This document shows positions 8,572 through 16,592 of a DNA stretch of 36,974 bases, one piece after another. Both the position numbers and the translations under genes were made by a program. This stretch comes from an uncultured Lachnospiraceae bacterium (GTDB lineage: Bacteria; Bacillota; Clostridia; Lachnospirales; Lachnospiraceae): the NCBI GenBank assembly GCA_944383545.1, contig CALWPY010000016.1:1-36974 (forward strand), given 5' to 3'. A model generated the notes under the pieces. It made no database searches. It saw only the letters and a list, made by a program, of their open reading frames with translations, and was not told the DNA's origin. Each line of letters begins with the position of its first letter. The stretch's first letter is position 1.

Positions 8572-10881
8572 ATGACTGACAAAAGGTTAAACATAGGCTT
8601 TTTTACCTGCCATCTGGATAATGAATATGCATTTGAAGTAATTAAGGGCGTGGAATATGCAGCCAGGGAGCTGGATGTAAATCTTATTATTTTTCCCGGC
8701 ATGTATATGAATGCTTCTTATAATGACCCAAAAAATGCAAAATATGATTATCAGTACAATTCTATTTTTTATTATGCATCACATAAAACTCTTGATGCAC
8801 TTATAGTATCAATAGGCTCTATCGGAAGCTTTCTTTCAGAAAGTGATATGATTTCATTTCTTAAAAATTTCAATATTCCTATACTTACAATAGAAATAGA
8901 AGTTCCGGGCTATCCTTATCTTTATACAGAAGGAAAAACCGGATTACGTCACTCCATAGAACACCTGATAAATTATCACGGTGTATCAAAAATAGGTTTT
9001 GTAAGCGGAAGAAAAGAAAATGCCGATGCAACTGAAAGACTGAATACATATTTTGAAGTTCTTACGGCAAATAACATACCTATTGACACAGATAAAATTG
9101 TATACGGTAATTTCTCTGAATTCACTGAAGACATAGTAAATGAACTTCTTGACAAAAATCCTGACCTTGAGGCAGTAGTTTTTGCAAATGACCAGATGGC
9201 AATAGGAGGTTATAATGCCATCAAAGCCAGAGGTCTTGAAATAGGAAAAGATATACTTGTTACCGGCTTTGATAACTCAACAACATCCCTTGTTTTAGAG
9301 CCGCCGCTTACTACTTGTGATAATAATATCATGGACCTCGGATATGAATCCATGTATCAGGTTATAAATTTACTCAAAACAGGTAAGACAGAAAAATCTA
9401 TTTTAAGCTCCGAATTCATCTGCCGTCAGTCCTGCGGATGTGATATATCATCAAATGACAAGATTATTTCGGCTCTCAGAAAGATTATTTCTACAGGAAC
9501 TCCTGACGATGCACTTATATTCATAAAGAATTACTTTATGAAAGAATATTTAAACTGTTTTTACAGTGATATGCTTTTTAAAATATTTGATAACTTTTTT
9601 ATGCGTTTTATAAATGTTCTTTTTAAGGTACCTGACCCTGAATTATCTGCATATTCTTTAAACAGACAATTAGATTTTATGATAAACAATGAGGTAATGA
9701 ATTATTTTACATTCGAAAAGTTTACATATTCATTAAATATAATAAGCAGATTACTTATCAATACGGCAGAAAATAAAGATATAAAGCTTCAGATTTCCAA
9801 TTTATTTAATGAAGTAATATCTCACTTTAATTTCTGCCTGTCTAACAGATATTTTAATTTAAACAGGGAACATAAGGCAAATATATGGTCATCCATGTAT
9901 ATAACCAAAGACACTCTTACTTCCAGTGATGATGAAGTAAAATGTTTCAATCTTATAATGGAAAAACTGCAGGACTCAGGCTTTAAGAGTGCTTACCTTT
10001 ATCTTTATGATATCCCTGTCAGCCTTATGCCTGACGGAAGCTGGAAAATTCCTGATAATCTTCTTCTTCAGGCATGTAACAACGACAAGGTTACAACCGT
10101 ATTTCAGGGTGCCGACAGAATAATACCTTCTTCAATGGTATTTCACAACAACTACACTCCTAATAATAGAAGGTGCACTTTTGTTGTTACTCCCGTATTT
10201 ACAAACGATATACAACACGGTCTTTTTGTATGCGAGGCAGACCTGCAGACTTTCAGCAATGTCTACTCAACTACACTGCAGCTCGGCACCTCACTTAAAT
10301 TTATTTCACTTATGAAACAGCAGCTTGCCATCCAAAACAGACTTGAATTATCAATGACAGAAATAAATGAGAAAAACGACCTTCTGAACAGACTCTATAT
10401 TACAGATGAGCTTACAAAGCTTTACAACAGACGCGGTTTCTTTGAACTTGTACAGAACATTGTAAATTATAAAACAAATGCGGGAAAACAGGCCATGATT
10501 CTTTTTGCCGATATGGATAACCTTAAACAGGTAAATGATAAATTCGGACATAAGAGCGGTGACTTTGCCCTTAAACAGATTGCAGATATTTTAACGAAAT
10601 CATTTGAGAAAGATGCCATAATCGCTCGTTTTGGCGGAGATGAGTTTGTAGCATTTTCTTTATGCTCAGACACAATCAATTCTGAAGCAGTTGCTACTTC
10701 AATAGATAATTATTCAAAGGAGCTGAACGACACCTGTGATAAGCCTTTTTACATTGACGTAAGCTATGGAATATCATGTTTTGAGTGTCATGAAACATTA
10801 AACATTGAAGATATACTCATGAATGCAGATGAGTCTCTTTACATAAGAAAACGCTACAAGAGAAAATCCGTACTTAAGTAA
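8572..10881 (+). CDS. LacI-type sensor-GGDEF diguanylate cyclase
   Basis: A soluble 769-residue protein. Residues 1-280 are a periplasmic-binding-like fold of the LacI/GalR type (FVSGRKENADATER, VFANDQMAIGGYNAI, VTGFDNS) but without the LacI helix-turn-helix and without a signal peptide, so it should sense a small ligand in the cytoplasm. A short Cys segment (CRQSCGCD) follows at about 284-292. The helical middle leads to a possible GAF-like region at about 450-590. The C-terminal GGDEF domain starts at TDELTKLYNRRGF (611-623), has metal-binding FADMDN (645-650) and an intact GGDEF (688-692). It should make c-di-GMP from GTP. The RxxD inhibitory site is replaced by EKDA. The start follows GGGGGA. 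It is the only plus-strand gene and stands alone. Confidence 0.9.
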   Translation: MTDKRLNIGFFTCHLDNEYAFEVIKGVEYAARELDVNLIIFPGMYMNASYNDPKNAKYDYQYNSIFYYASHKTLDALIVSIGSIGSFLSESDMISFLKNFNIPILTIEIEVPGYPYLYTEGKTGLRHSIEHLINYHGVSKIGFVSGRKENADATERLNTYFEVLTANNIPIDTDKIVYGNFSEFTEDIVNELLDKNPDLEAVVFANDQMAIGGYNAIKARGLEIGKDILVTGFDNSTTSLVLEPPLTTCDNNIMDLGYESMYQVINLLKTGKTEKSILSSEFICRQSCGCDISSNDKIISALRKIISTGTPDDALIFIKNYFMKEYLNCFYSDMLFKIFDNFFMRFINVLFKVPDPELSAYSLNRQLDFMINNEVMNYFTFEKFTYSLNIISRLLINTAENKDIKLQISNLFNEVISHFNFCLSNRYFNLNREHKANIWSSMYITKDTLTSSDDEVKCFNLIMEKLQDSGFKSAYLYLYDIPVSLMPDGSWKIPDNLLLQACNNDKVTTVFQGADRIIPSSMVFHNNYTPNNRRCTFVVTPVFTNDIQHGLFVCEADLQTFSNVYSTTLQLGTSLKFISLMKQQLAIQNRLELSMTEINEKNDLLNRLYITDELTKLYNRRGFFELVQNIVNYKTNAGKQAMILFADMDNLKQVNDKFGHKSGDFALKQIADILTKSFEKDAIIARFGGDEFVAFSLCSDTINSEAVATSIDNYSKELNDTCDKPFYIDVSYGISCFECHETLNIEDILMNADESLYIRKRYKRKSVLK

Positions 10882-10920
10882 TGTAATTCAATTTAATCCG
10901 GCTGAAAATCTGATATATAA

Positions 10921-10964
10921 AAAGGGGCATGTTTTTCATAGACGCGAAAAACATGCCCTTTTTT
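10921..10964. terminator. Bidirectional terminator between cyclase and MTHFR genes
   Basis: A 13-bp perfect stem, GGGCATGTTTTTC (10925-10937) with GAAAAACATGCCC (10946-10958), is flanked by A and T tracts on the two sides. It serves the convergent cyclase and MTHFR genes. Confidence 0.9.
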
Positions 10965-10968
10965 AATA

Positions 10969-11826
10969 CTATACAATGGCATTATAGATATCTATTGTAA
11001 CATCAGATTTATTCATACTGTATAAATGAATTCCATGAATTCCTTCCTTTAGAAGTCCTTCTATCTGGTTTACGGCATATTCTACTCCCGCTTTTTTCAT
11101 ATCCTCCGGACTCGCGCCATACTTTGCAATCATATTACTTAATTCTGCAGGCACTGATGAGCCGGAAAGAGTTACCGAAGTACCAAGCTGGTTTGCCGAT
11201 GTTATGGGCATGATACCGGCATGAACGGGCGTAGTAATCCCATGCTTCTCTGCCATTTCCAAAAACGAAAAGAACTTACTGTTATCAAAAAACATCTGTG
11301 TGATAAGGAAACCCACTCCCTTATCTGTTTTTTCCTTTAAATGAATGATATCATCTTCCACACTTTGTGATTCGGGATGCTTTTCGGGATAACATGCTGC
11401 TGCTATTTCAAATTCTCCCACTTCTCTTATCTTCGGAATAAAGTCAGAAGCATATTTATATTCTCTCTGATTAAATTCCTCTTCTGTCATTGTCTTTGGC
11501 TTATCACCTCTAAGTGCCAGCACTTTATTTACACCCTTAAGCTTTAAATCCGAAAGCAGTAAGGCAAGCTTTTCATCATCCATTCCCACTGCAGTCATAT
11601 GTGCAAGGGCAGGCACCTCACATATATTTTGAATATAAGCGGCAATCGCTACCGTATTTTTTCTGTTTCCGCCTCCGGCTCCGTATGTAACGCTTATAAA
11701 ATCAGGCTGAATCACCTTTATTTCATCCAGTGTCTTAAAAATTCCGTATATATCATCATTTCTCTTGGGAGGAAAGACCTCGCATGAAAATACTACTTCT
11801 TCACCTGTAAATTTATTTTTAATCAT
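10969..11826 (-). CDS. metF: Methylenetetrahydrofolate reductase
   Basis: FAD-dependent reduction of 5,10-methylene-THF to 5-methyl-THF, feeding methionine synthesis or C1 metabolism (285 aa). The TIM barrel begins with FSCEVFPPKRND, whose Glu is the catalytic acid. Other matching segments are ISVTYGAGGG, LALRGDKP, and the ITQMFFDNSKFF and AGIMPITS stretches expected in MetF. It has normal length. The start follows GGAAGTAAT. It is the last gene of the GT2/coiled-coil/thioesterase unit. No S-box or other methionine leader is seen upstream, as the gap is only 49 bases. Confidence 0.93.
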   Translation of the reverse strand: MIKNKFTGEEVVFSCEVFPPKRNDDIYGIFKTLDEIKVIQPDFISVTYGAGGGNRKNTVAIAAYIQNICEVPALAHMTAVGMDDEKLALLLSDLKLKGVNKVLALRGDKPKTMTEEEFNQREYKYASDFIPKIREVGEFEIAAACYPEKHPESQSVEDDIIHLKEKTDKGVGFLITQMFFDNSKFFSFLEMAEKHGITTPVHAGIMPITSANQLGTSVTLSGSSVPAELSNMIAKYGASPEDMKKAGVEYAVNQIEGLLKEGIHGIHLYSMNKSDVTIDIYNAIV

Positions 11827-11875
11827 ATTACTTCCTTTCCTAAATAAAATATTTTCATTTCTCCATTCCGGTTAT

Positions 11876-12295
11876 TTAATCTGTTTTGATGTTTTCCCTG
11901 AACATTTCGTAAACTTCAGGAAATCTTCTTTTTAAATTCATAGGTCTGAATTCACTGTCTACAAAGCAATGAGCCGTTACTGCCGTATGCAGAAGTTTTT
12001 CTTTTGACTTATCATACATTTTATATTCCATCTCAAATCTTACCGGAGTAAGTTTTGTAATCTTTGGATATACATATACTTCATCATCATACTTTATACT
12101 CTGTCTGTAATAGCAGTGTATTTCCAAAACAGGGATTATAATTCCCATTTCTTCCATCTTTTTATATGGGAAGCCTATTTTTTCCATATAATCCAGTCTG
12201 CACTCCTCAAGTATTCTCGGATAATTTGAATGGTGTACTATCCCCATCTGGTCAGTTTCATAATAATTTATTTTTCTGTAATATGGCTCTGTCAC
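11876..12295 (-). CDS. Acyl-CoA thioesterase, YbgC/4HBT type
   Basis: A single hot-dog domain (139 aa) that should hydrolyse acyl-CoA thioesters in the cytoplasm. The N-terminal motif YYETDQMGIVHHSNYPRILEE is the 4-hydroxybenzoyl-CoA thioesterase signature with the catalytic Asp. The start is GTG at 12295, immediately after the upstream gene's TAA, with AAGGAG inside that gene's end, so the two are probably coupled in translation. The acyl substrate cannot be read from sequence. Confidence 0.85.
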   Translation of the reverse strand: MTEPYYRKINYYETDQMGIVHHSNYPRILEECRLDYMEKIGFPYKKMEEMGIIIPVLEIHCYYRQSIKYDDEVYVYPKITKLTPVRFEMEYKMYDKSKEKLLHTAVTAHCFVDSEFRPMNLKRRFPEVYEMFRENIKTD

Positions 12296-13090
12296 TTATT
12301 CACCATCTCCTTCTTCTACTTTCTTTACAACCGGTATGGCAGTATCCTTTTTTCTGTCCGCATCAATCTTTACCGGTGTCCTGTCAGGATTTATTTCTAT
12401 CTTAGGCTTTGGATTTTCCTCAGGCTCCTCGTCAAATTTAAATTCCAACTGATAACTTTTTTCCTTTTCTCTCTCTCGTGCCTTTTCACGTTCATGATAA
12501 AGTTCATTTGCAAGAAGCTGACCTATTTCAAGGATCTGGCTATATCTGTCATTTTTGCTCAGTTCATTAAGGCTGCCCATTAGTTCTTCCCTGTTTTCTG
12601 AAATTTTATCCAACTTGGCTTTAAGGCCTTTTGTCATCTTGTTACATTCCTCTTCAATAGTCCTGTACGCATCTGAAAACAGGTTGTCCACTTCTGTAAG
12701 CATTTCATCCGTATATATAAGTGAAGCAGCATAGATGTCATTTGCAGTTCTAAGGGCCATCTTTTCATTTCTGCTAAGCTCTGACTGCCTGAATGAAGGT
12801 ACTTCTCCTCCAATTCTCTTAGTAACCCTTATTCTGCTTGCAGATTTTTCCGCTTCATATAATATGTTTTCAGCTTCTTTTTTTGCATCATTAATAAGCT
12901 TAGCCCTCTTATCCGTAACCTCTCTGTAATTTTTTAATTCTGATTCCAGAAGTTCCTCCAGTTCGTCCAGCAAAAGGATAAAATCATCCTTACTTACCAT
13001 GACCTTCCCTGAAGAAAGCGGCACCGTCTGTGCTCCTTCCAGAGAGTTTCTCATTTTTTCTATAATCAGTTCAGCCTTTCCCTTTTCCAT
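12296..13090 (-). CDS. Coiled-coil protein of unknown function, DivIVA-like central helix
   Basis: A 264-residue, highly charged, soluble protein. Residues about 35-90 form a heptad-rich helix with INDAKKEAENILYEAEKSA, the kind of alanine/glutamate pattern seen in DivIVA/SepF-region proteins and in V-ATPase stalk subunits. A second helical segment follows at about 110-205, then a Glu/Lys/Pro-rich disordered tail. No catalytic motif or membrane segment is visible. AGGAG lies 12 bases before the ATG, a loose spacing. A role as a cell-division or scaffold protein is plausible, but I do not recognise it. Confidence 0.65.
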   Translation of the reverse strand: MEKGKAELIIEKMRNSLEGAQTVPLSSGKVMVSKDDFILLLDELEELLESELKNYREVTDKRAKLINDAKKEAENILYEAEKSASRIRVTKRIGGEVPSFRQSELSRNEKMALRTANDIYAASLIYTDEMLTEVDNLFSDAYRTIEEECNKMTKGLKAKLDKISENREELMGSLNELSKNDRYSQILEIGQLLANELYHEREKAREREKEKSYQLEFKFDEEPEENPKPKIEINPDRTPVKIDADRKKDTAIPVVKKVEEGDGE

Positions 13091-13113
13091 TTGTACGAAT
13101 CACTCCTATCATT

Positions 13114-13884
13114 TTAGCGATACTTTTTTATTCCGTTAATTGTGTATGTCATCATATGGTAAATTCTCTGAAAAAAGTTAAGTCCCAAATACTTATACAC
13201 ATTATAAGTCATATATGCAGACTTAAATTTATTACCTGATTTGCTTTTTATATCCATTCTGTATTTTAAAAGAGGCTCATCAATGCCATATGCTGTCCCG
13301 TATTTTTTCAATATACTCAGCCAGGTAATATAGTCTTCATGCATATTATCATGTCCCATGGGAAATTCCAATGCCGTTTTTTTCGGAATCAGTACCGAAG
13401 AACAGTTTATACTGTTCGTTTTCAGCAAATCCTCATAGGTTATTTTTTCTTTTACACCAATATATTTTCCCGTAGCGTTTCCCCGGCTGTCATAAATTTC
13501 ACGACCGGTACACACAAGTGCAATATTTTTATTTATTCTGTTGTTTTCAAATATTTCAAGCTGCTTTTTTAACTTTCTGCCGTCCCACCAGTCATCAGAA
13601 TCCAGAAATGCAATATATTCTCCGTTTGCAGCTTTTACACCTGTGTTTCTGGCATTTGCAACGCCCTTATTTTTTTCGAGCCTTATTATATTAAGCCTTT
13701 CGTCGCAGAGAAAATCCGTTAACACATCGGCTGCCTTTTCACTGCCTCCGTCATCAACCACTATCACCTCAAGCAAAACCTCTTCCTGCGAAAGGGCGCT
13801 TTCAACACATTTTTTAATTGTACGGTTACTGTTATAACAGGGAATTACAACACTCACCTGTGTCTTTTCAGAATTATAAGGCAT
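13114..13884 (-). CDS. Family 2 glycosyltransferase
   Basis: A GT-A fold glycosyltransferase (256 aa) using a nucleotide sugar. It has VSVVIPCYNSNRTI at the N-terminus, the VVDDGG nucleotide-binding motif, the metal-binding FLDSDDWW (DXD equivalent) and MHEDYITWL with the probable catalytic base. There is no membrane anchor beyond a weakly hydrophobic C-terminal stretch. The start follows GGGAGGAAAAGAT. It is the first gene after the promoter at 13924-13952. No polysaccharide locus surrounds it, so the acceptor is unknown. Confidence 0.88.
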   Translation of the reverse strand: MPYNSEKTQVSVVIPCYNSNRTIKKCVESALSQEEVLLEVIVVDDGGSEKAADVLTDFLCDERLNIIRLEKNKGVANARNTGVKAANGEYIAFLDSDDWWDGRKLKKQLEIFENNRINKNIALVCTGREIYDSRGNATGKYIGVKEKITYEDLLKTNSINCSSVLIPKKTALEFPMGHDNMHEDYITWLSILKKYGTAYGIDEPLLKYRMDIKSKSGNKFKSAYMTYNVYKYLGLNFFQRIYHMMTYTINGIKKYR

Positions 13885-13923
13885 ATCTTTTCCTCCCGAA
13901 AAGCTACTTTCTCCTGCCCGCTA

Positions 13924-13952
13924 ATTATAGCATTATCAGTTTTTTCTGTCCA
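13924..13952 (-). promoter_or_regulatory. Promoter of the GT2-coiled coil-thioesterase-metF unit
   Basis: TGGACA and TATAAT separated by exactly 17 bases on the minus strand, about 40 bases before the glycosyltransferase start. The repeat island begins only 15-20 bases upstream. Confidence 0.78.
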
Positions 13953-13966
13953 GTGGTACATTGGGC

Positions 13967-14207
13967 TGCACTTCGTTCGAATGGGGCTGCGCTTCGTGTG
14001 GCACCCTTCTCAGTTTCTTGGAATACGGGTTGCGCAGCCATTTTAATTCGAACTTCGTTCGAAGGGGCTGCGCTTCGTGTGGCACCCTTCTCAGTTTCTT
14101 GGAATATGGGTTGCGCAGCCCATTTTGAGTTCGAACTTCGTTCGAATGGGGCTGCGCTTCGCACTAAGGAATCCTCCCACACTTCGTGCGGGTCCCTCCT
14201 TAGTGCG
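13967..14207. repeat. Island of 83-bp GC-rich repeats with CTTCG hairpins
   Basis: CTTCGTTCGAA recurs at 13971, 14053 and 14136, giving periods of 82 and 83 bases and slightly over two copies. Each full unit has an inverted repeat GGCTGCGC...GCGCAGCC enclosing GTGGCACCCTTCTCAG, and adjoining GAACTTCGTTC hairpins. The island closes with an 11-bp perfect stem, CGCACTAAGGA (14160-14170) with TCCTTAGTGCG (14197-14207), around a CTTCG hairpin. A minus-strand frame across it (13925-14182) repeats AAQPIFQETEKGATRSAAP, but it has no ribosome site and I reject it as a gene. This fills most of the 410 bases between the glycosyltransferase gene and glnN. Confidence 0.85.
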
Positions 14208-14208
14208 T

Positions 14209-14261
14209 AAAAAAAGCCATTGCTTTAGGTTTAGGGGGTAGGATTAAAGCAACGGCTTTTT
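14209..14261 (-). terminator. glnN terminator
   Basis: A long stem, AAAAGCC.TTGCTTTA with TAAAGCAA.GGCTTTT with one mismatch and a purine-rich 17-base loop, ends in T-runs on either strand. It lies about 35 bases past the glnN stop. Confidence 0.85.
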
Positions 14262-14294
14262 ATAAACTTATTTTATTAAATTTTTGAATGATTA

Positions 14295-16403
14295 TTAGAT
14301 TTCAAATAACAATTCTCTGTATGTAGGAATAGGCCAAGCTTCCTTAGATACCATATCTTCAAGCTCATCTGCAGGCTTTCTTACGGTATCAAATGACATG
14401 AAGATTTCATCATGATAATATTTAGCCCATGCAGGAATATCATCTTCAAGCTCTGCTGCCTTTGCAACCTTCTCTTCAAGTGCATCAACTGCTGCTTTTA
14501 ACTCTGATGCCTTAGCTGCGATATCAGCTATCATTCCTTTCTGTACTGTTGGCTCAACGCCTGAAGCCTCAATATCCTTTGCTTCCTTAGCAAGTGTTCC
14601 TTCATAAGCAAGTACTGCAGGGATAATCTGCTTCTTAGCCATATCTATCATTGTAAGTGCTTCAATATTGATGTACTTAGCATAGTTCTCATACATAACT
14701 GTTGCTCTTGCATTAAGCTCAACATCACTCATTACACCCATCTTCTCAAATATTGAAACAGTCTTTTCTGTTGTATAGTAAGGAATGGCATCCACCATAC
14801 ATTTAACATTTGGAAGTCCTCTCTTTGCTGCTTCCTCAACCCACTCATCTGAATATCCGTTTCCGTTGAAGATAACTCTCTGATGAGCCGTAAGTGTATC
14901 TTTTACATATGCCTTTGCCGCTGTCTCAAAGTCTTCTGCTTCTTCAAGAACATCTGCTGCTTCGCAAAGTGCATTTGCCACTATTGTATTAAGAACTGTA
15001 GTAGGCATTGATACAGGCTGTGTCGAGCCTACCATTCTGAACTCGAACTTATTACCTGTGAAAGCAAATGGTGATGTTCTGTTTCTGTCAGTAGCATCCA
15101 TCTTGAATTTAGGTAATGTAGAAACTCCTGAATCATATGTCTTAGCTTTGATTGTCTCATGAGCTTCGCCCGTTGCAATAATCTGCTCTACCATGTCGGC
15201 AAGCTGCTCACCAAGATAAGCTGAAATAATTGCAGGAGGTGCCTCATTTGCTCCAAGTCTATGGTCATTACCGCATGAAGAAGCCGAAGCTCTGAGAAGC
15301 TCTGCGTTCTCATCTACTGCCTTTATTATTGCTGCAAGGAACACCTGGAACTGAAGGTTATTCTCAGGATGGCTTGTAGGGTCGAGGAGATTTTCTCCGT
15401 CTGAAGTTCCAATAGACCAGTTATTATGTTTTCCTGAGCCATTGATTCCTGCAAATGGCTTCTCATGAATAAGGCATGCAAGACCATTTCTGTCCGCAAC
15501 TTTCTTTAAGGTCTCCATAAGGAGCATATTGTTATCTGTTGCTGTATTTGTATCTGAGAAAATAGGAGCAATCTCGCACTGTCCCGGAGCAACCTCGTTA
15601 TGCTGTGTCTTTGCCAGAATACCATACTTCCAAAGCTCATCATTTAAGTCATTCATGAATACGAGAATCTTATCCTGAATGCTTCCGAAGTAGTTATCAT
15701 CAAGCTCCTGTCCCTTTGGAGCAGGTGCTCCGAAGAGTGTACGTCCTGCGAGTACTAAATCTTCTCTTTCTAAATATTTCTTCTTATCTACAAGGAAATA
15801 CTCCTGTTCAGGTCCTACTGAAGACTTAACTTTTACAGGTGTCTTTCCGAATAATTTAAGAATTCTCTTAGACTGCTTATCAATGGCATCCATTGAACGA
15901 AGAAGAGGTGTCTTCATGTCAAGCGATTCACCTGTATATGATGTAAATGCCGTAGGTATGCAGAGTACCTTTGTTCCTGCCGGAGTATCCTTAACGAATG
16001 CAGGTGATGTACAATCCCATGCTGTATATCCTCTTGCTGCACATGTATCTCTGAGTCCTCCTGAAGGGAATGAAGAAGCATCAGGCTCTGCTCTTAAAAG
16101 CTCTTTTCCCGAAAACTCCATAAGTACATTACCATCACCTGTAGCATTAATAAATGAATCATGCTTCTCTGCTGTTGTATTTGTAAGAGGCTGGAACCAG
16201 TGAGTATAATGTGTTGCTCCAAGTCCTACTGCCCATTCTTTCATTGCTGCCGCTACATCATCTGCTATTGAAACATCCAGAGGTGCTCCCTCATCAATGG
16301 TGGCTCTGAGCGACTTATATACTGCTTTTGGAAGGCGCTCCTTCATTACTGAATCTCCGAATGTGTAAGAACCGAATAATTCTGGCACTTTTGTTACTGA
16401 CAT
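14295..16403 (-). CDS. glnN: Glutamine synthetase type III
   Basis: ATP-dependent amidation of glutamate with ammonium. It is 702 residues long, the size of the GSIII class and much larger than GSI (about 450). It begins MSVTKVPELFGSYTFGD as in GSIII. The catalytic half includes TAWDCTSPAF, KSSVGPEQEYFLVD, HNEVAPGQCEIAPIFS, HEKPFAGINGSGKHNNWS and SCGNDHRLGANEAPPAI, and all active-site blocks are present. The C-terminal 200 residues are helical. The start at 16403 follows AAGGAAG at 8 bases. The frame extends 8 codons upstream without support. Its 108-base leader can form a terminator (see 16449-16514), so expression may be set by attenuation. No glnR or ANTAR gene is nearby. Confidence 0.95.
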   Translation of the reverse strand: MSVTKVPELFGSYTFGDSVMKERLPKAVYKSLRATIDEGAPLDVSIADDVAAAMKEWAVGLGATHYTHWFQPLTNTTAEKHDSFINATGDGNVLMEFSGKELLRAEPDASSFPSGGLRDTCAARGYTAWDCTSPAFVKDTPAGTKVLCIPTAFTSYTGESLDMKTPLLRSMDAIDKQSKRILKLFGKTPVKVKSSVGPEQEYFLVDKKKYLEREDLVLAGRTLFGAPAPKGQELDDNYFGSIQDKILVFMNDLNDELWKYGILAKTQHNEVAPGQCEIAPIFSDTNTATDNNMLLMETLKKVADRNGLACLIHEKPFAGINGSGKHNNWSIGTSDGENLLDPTSHPENNLQFQVFLAAIIKAVDENAELLRASASSCGNDHRLGANEAPPAIISAYLGEQLADMVEQIIATGEAHETIKAKTYDSGVSTLPKFKMDATDRNRTSPFAFTGNKFEFRMVGSTQPVSMPTTVLNTIVANALCEAADVLEEAEDFETAAKAYVKDTLTAHQRVIFNGNGYSDEWVEEAAKRGLPNVKCMVDAIPYYTTEKTVSIFEKMGVMSDVELNARATVMYENYAKYINIEALTMIDMAKKQIIPAVLAYEGTLAKEAKDIEASGVEPTVQKGMIADIAAKASELKAAVDALEEKVAKAAELEDDIPAWAKYYHDEIFMSFDTVRKPADELEDMVSKEAWPIPTYRELLFEI

Positions 16404-16448
16404 ATTATCTACTTCCTTTCTTTTCATTTTGGCAACAAATAATTATGT

Positions 16449-16514
16449 AAAAAAGAAAGACGCTTGGGGTATCAGGCGTCTTATCATAAAATCCGTCGTC
16501 TGTTGCCTCGATAC
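16449..16514 (-). promoter_or_regulatory. glnN leader with alternative terminator/antiterminator stems
   Basis: Read on the minus strand, AGACGC (16476-16481) and GCGTCT (16458-16463) form a hairpin followed by TTCTTTTTT: a terminator in the 5' leader. The segment GCCTGATAC (16469-16477), which is the loop plus the edge of its left arm, can instead pair with GTATC-G-AGGC at 16505-16514, with one bulge, right at the predicted transcript start. Exclusive folds of this kind mark an attenuator. The trigger is unknown. I could not fit a convincing ANTAR double-hexaloop motif. Confidence 0.5.
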
Positions 16515-16518
16515 ATAT

Positions 16519-16547
16519 AAAATACCTTAATTTTATAAAAAAGGCAA
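16519..16547 (-). promoter_or_regulatory. glnN promoter
   Basis: TTGCCT, a 17-base spacer and TATTTT on the minus strand. A start 6-8 bases downstream would place the antiterminator arm at the very 5' end of the message. Confidence 0.55.
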
Positions 16548-16592
16548 ACATAAAAAATCGGCTTTTTTCTTAATATATTTAGTTGAGATAGG

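Noticed and set aside
13925-14182. 85-residue minus-strand frame with repeated AAQPIFQETEKGATRSAAP
   Set aside because: It is the translation of the 83-bp repeat and overlaps a strong promoter; no ribosome site.
13818-14210. 130-residue plus-strand frame across the repeat island
   Set aside because: Shadow of the glycosyltransferase start and repeats; periodic sequence only.
16449-16500. 14-codon leader peptide (start about 16486) in the glnN leader
   Set aside because: The ribosome site is poor and the codons show no run of a regulating amino acid.
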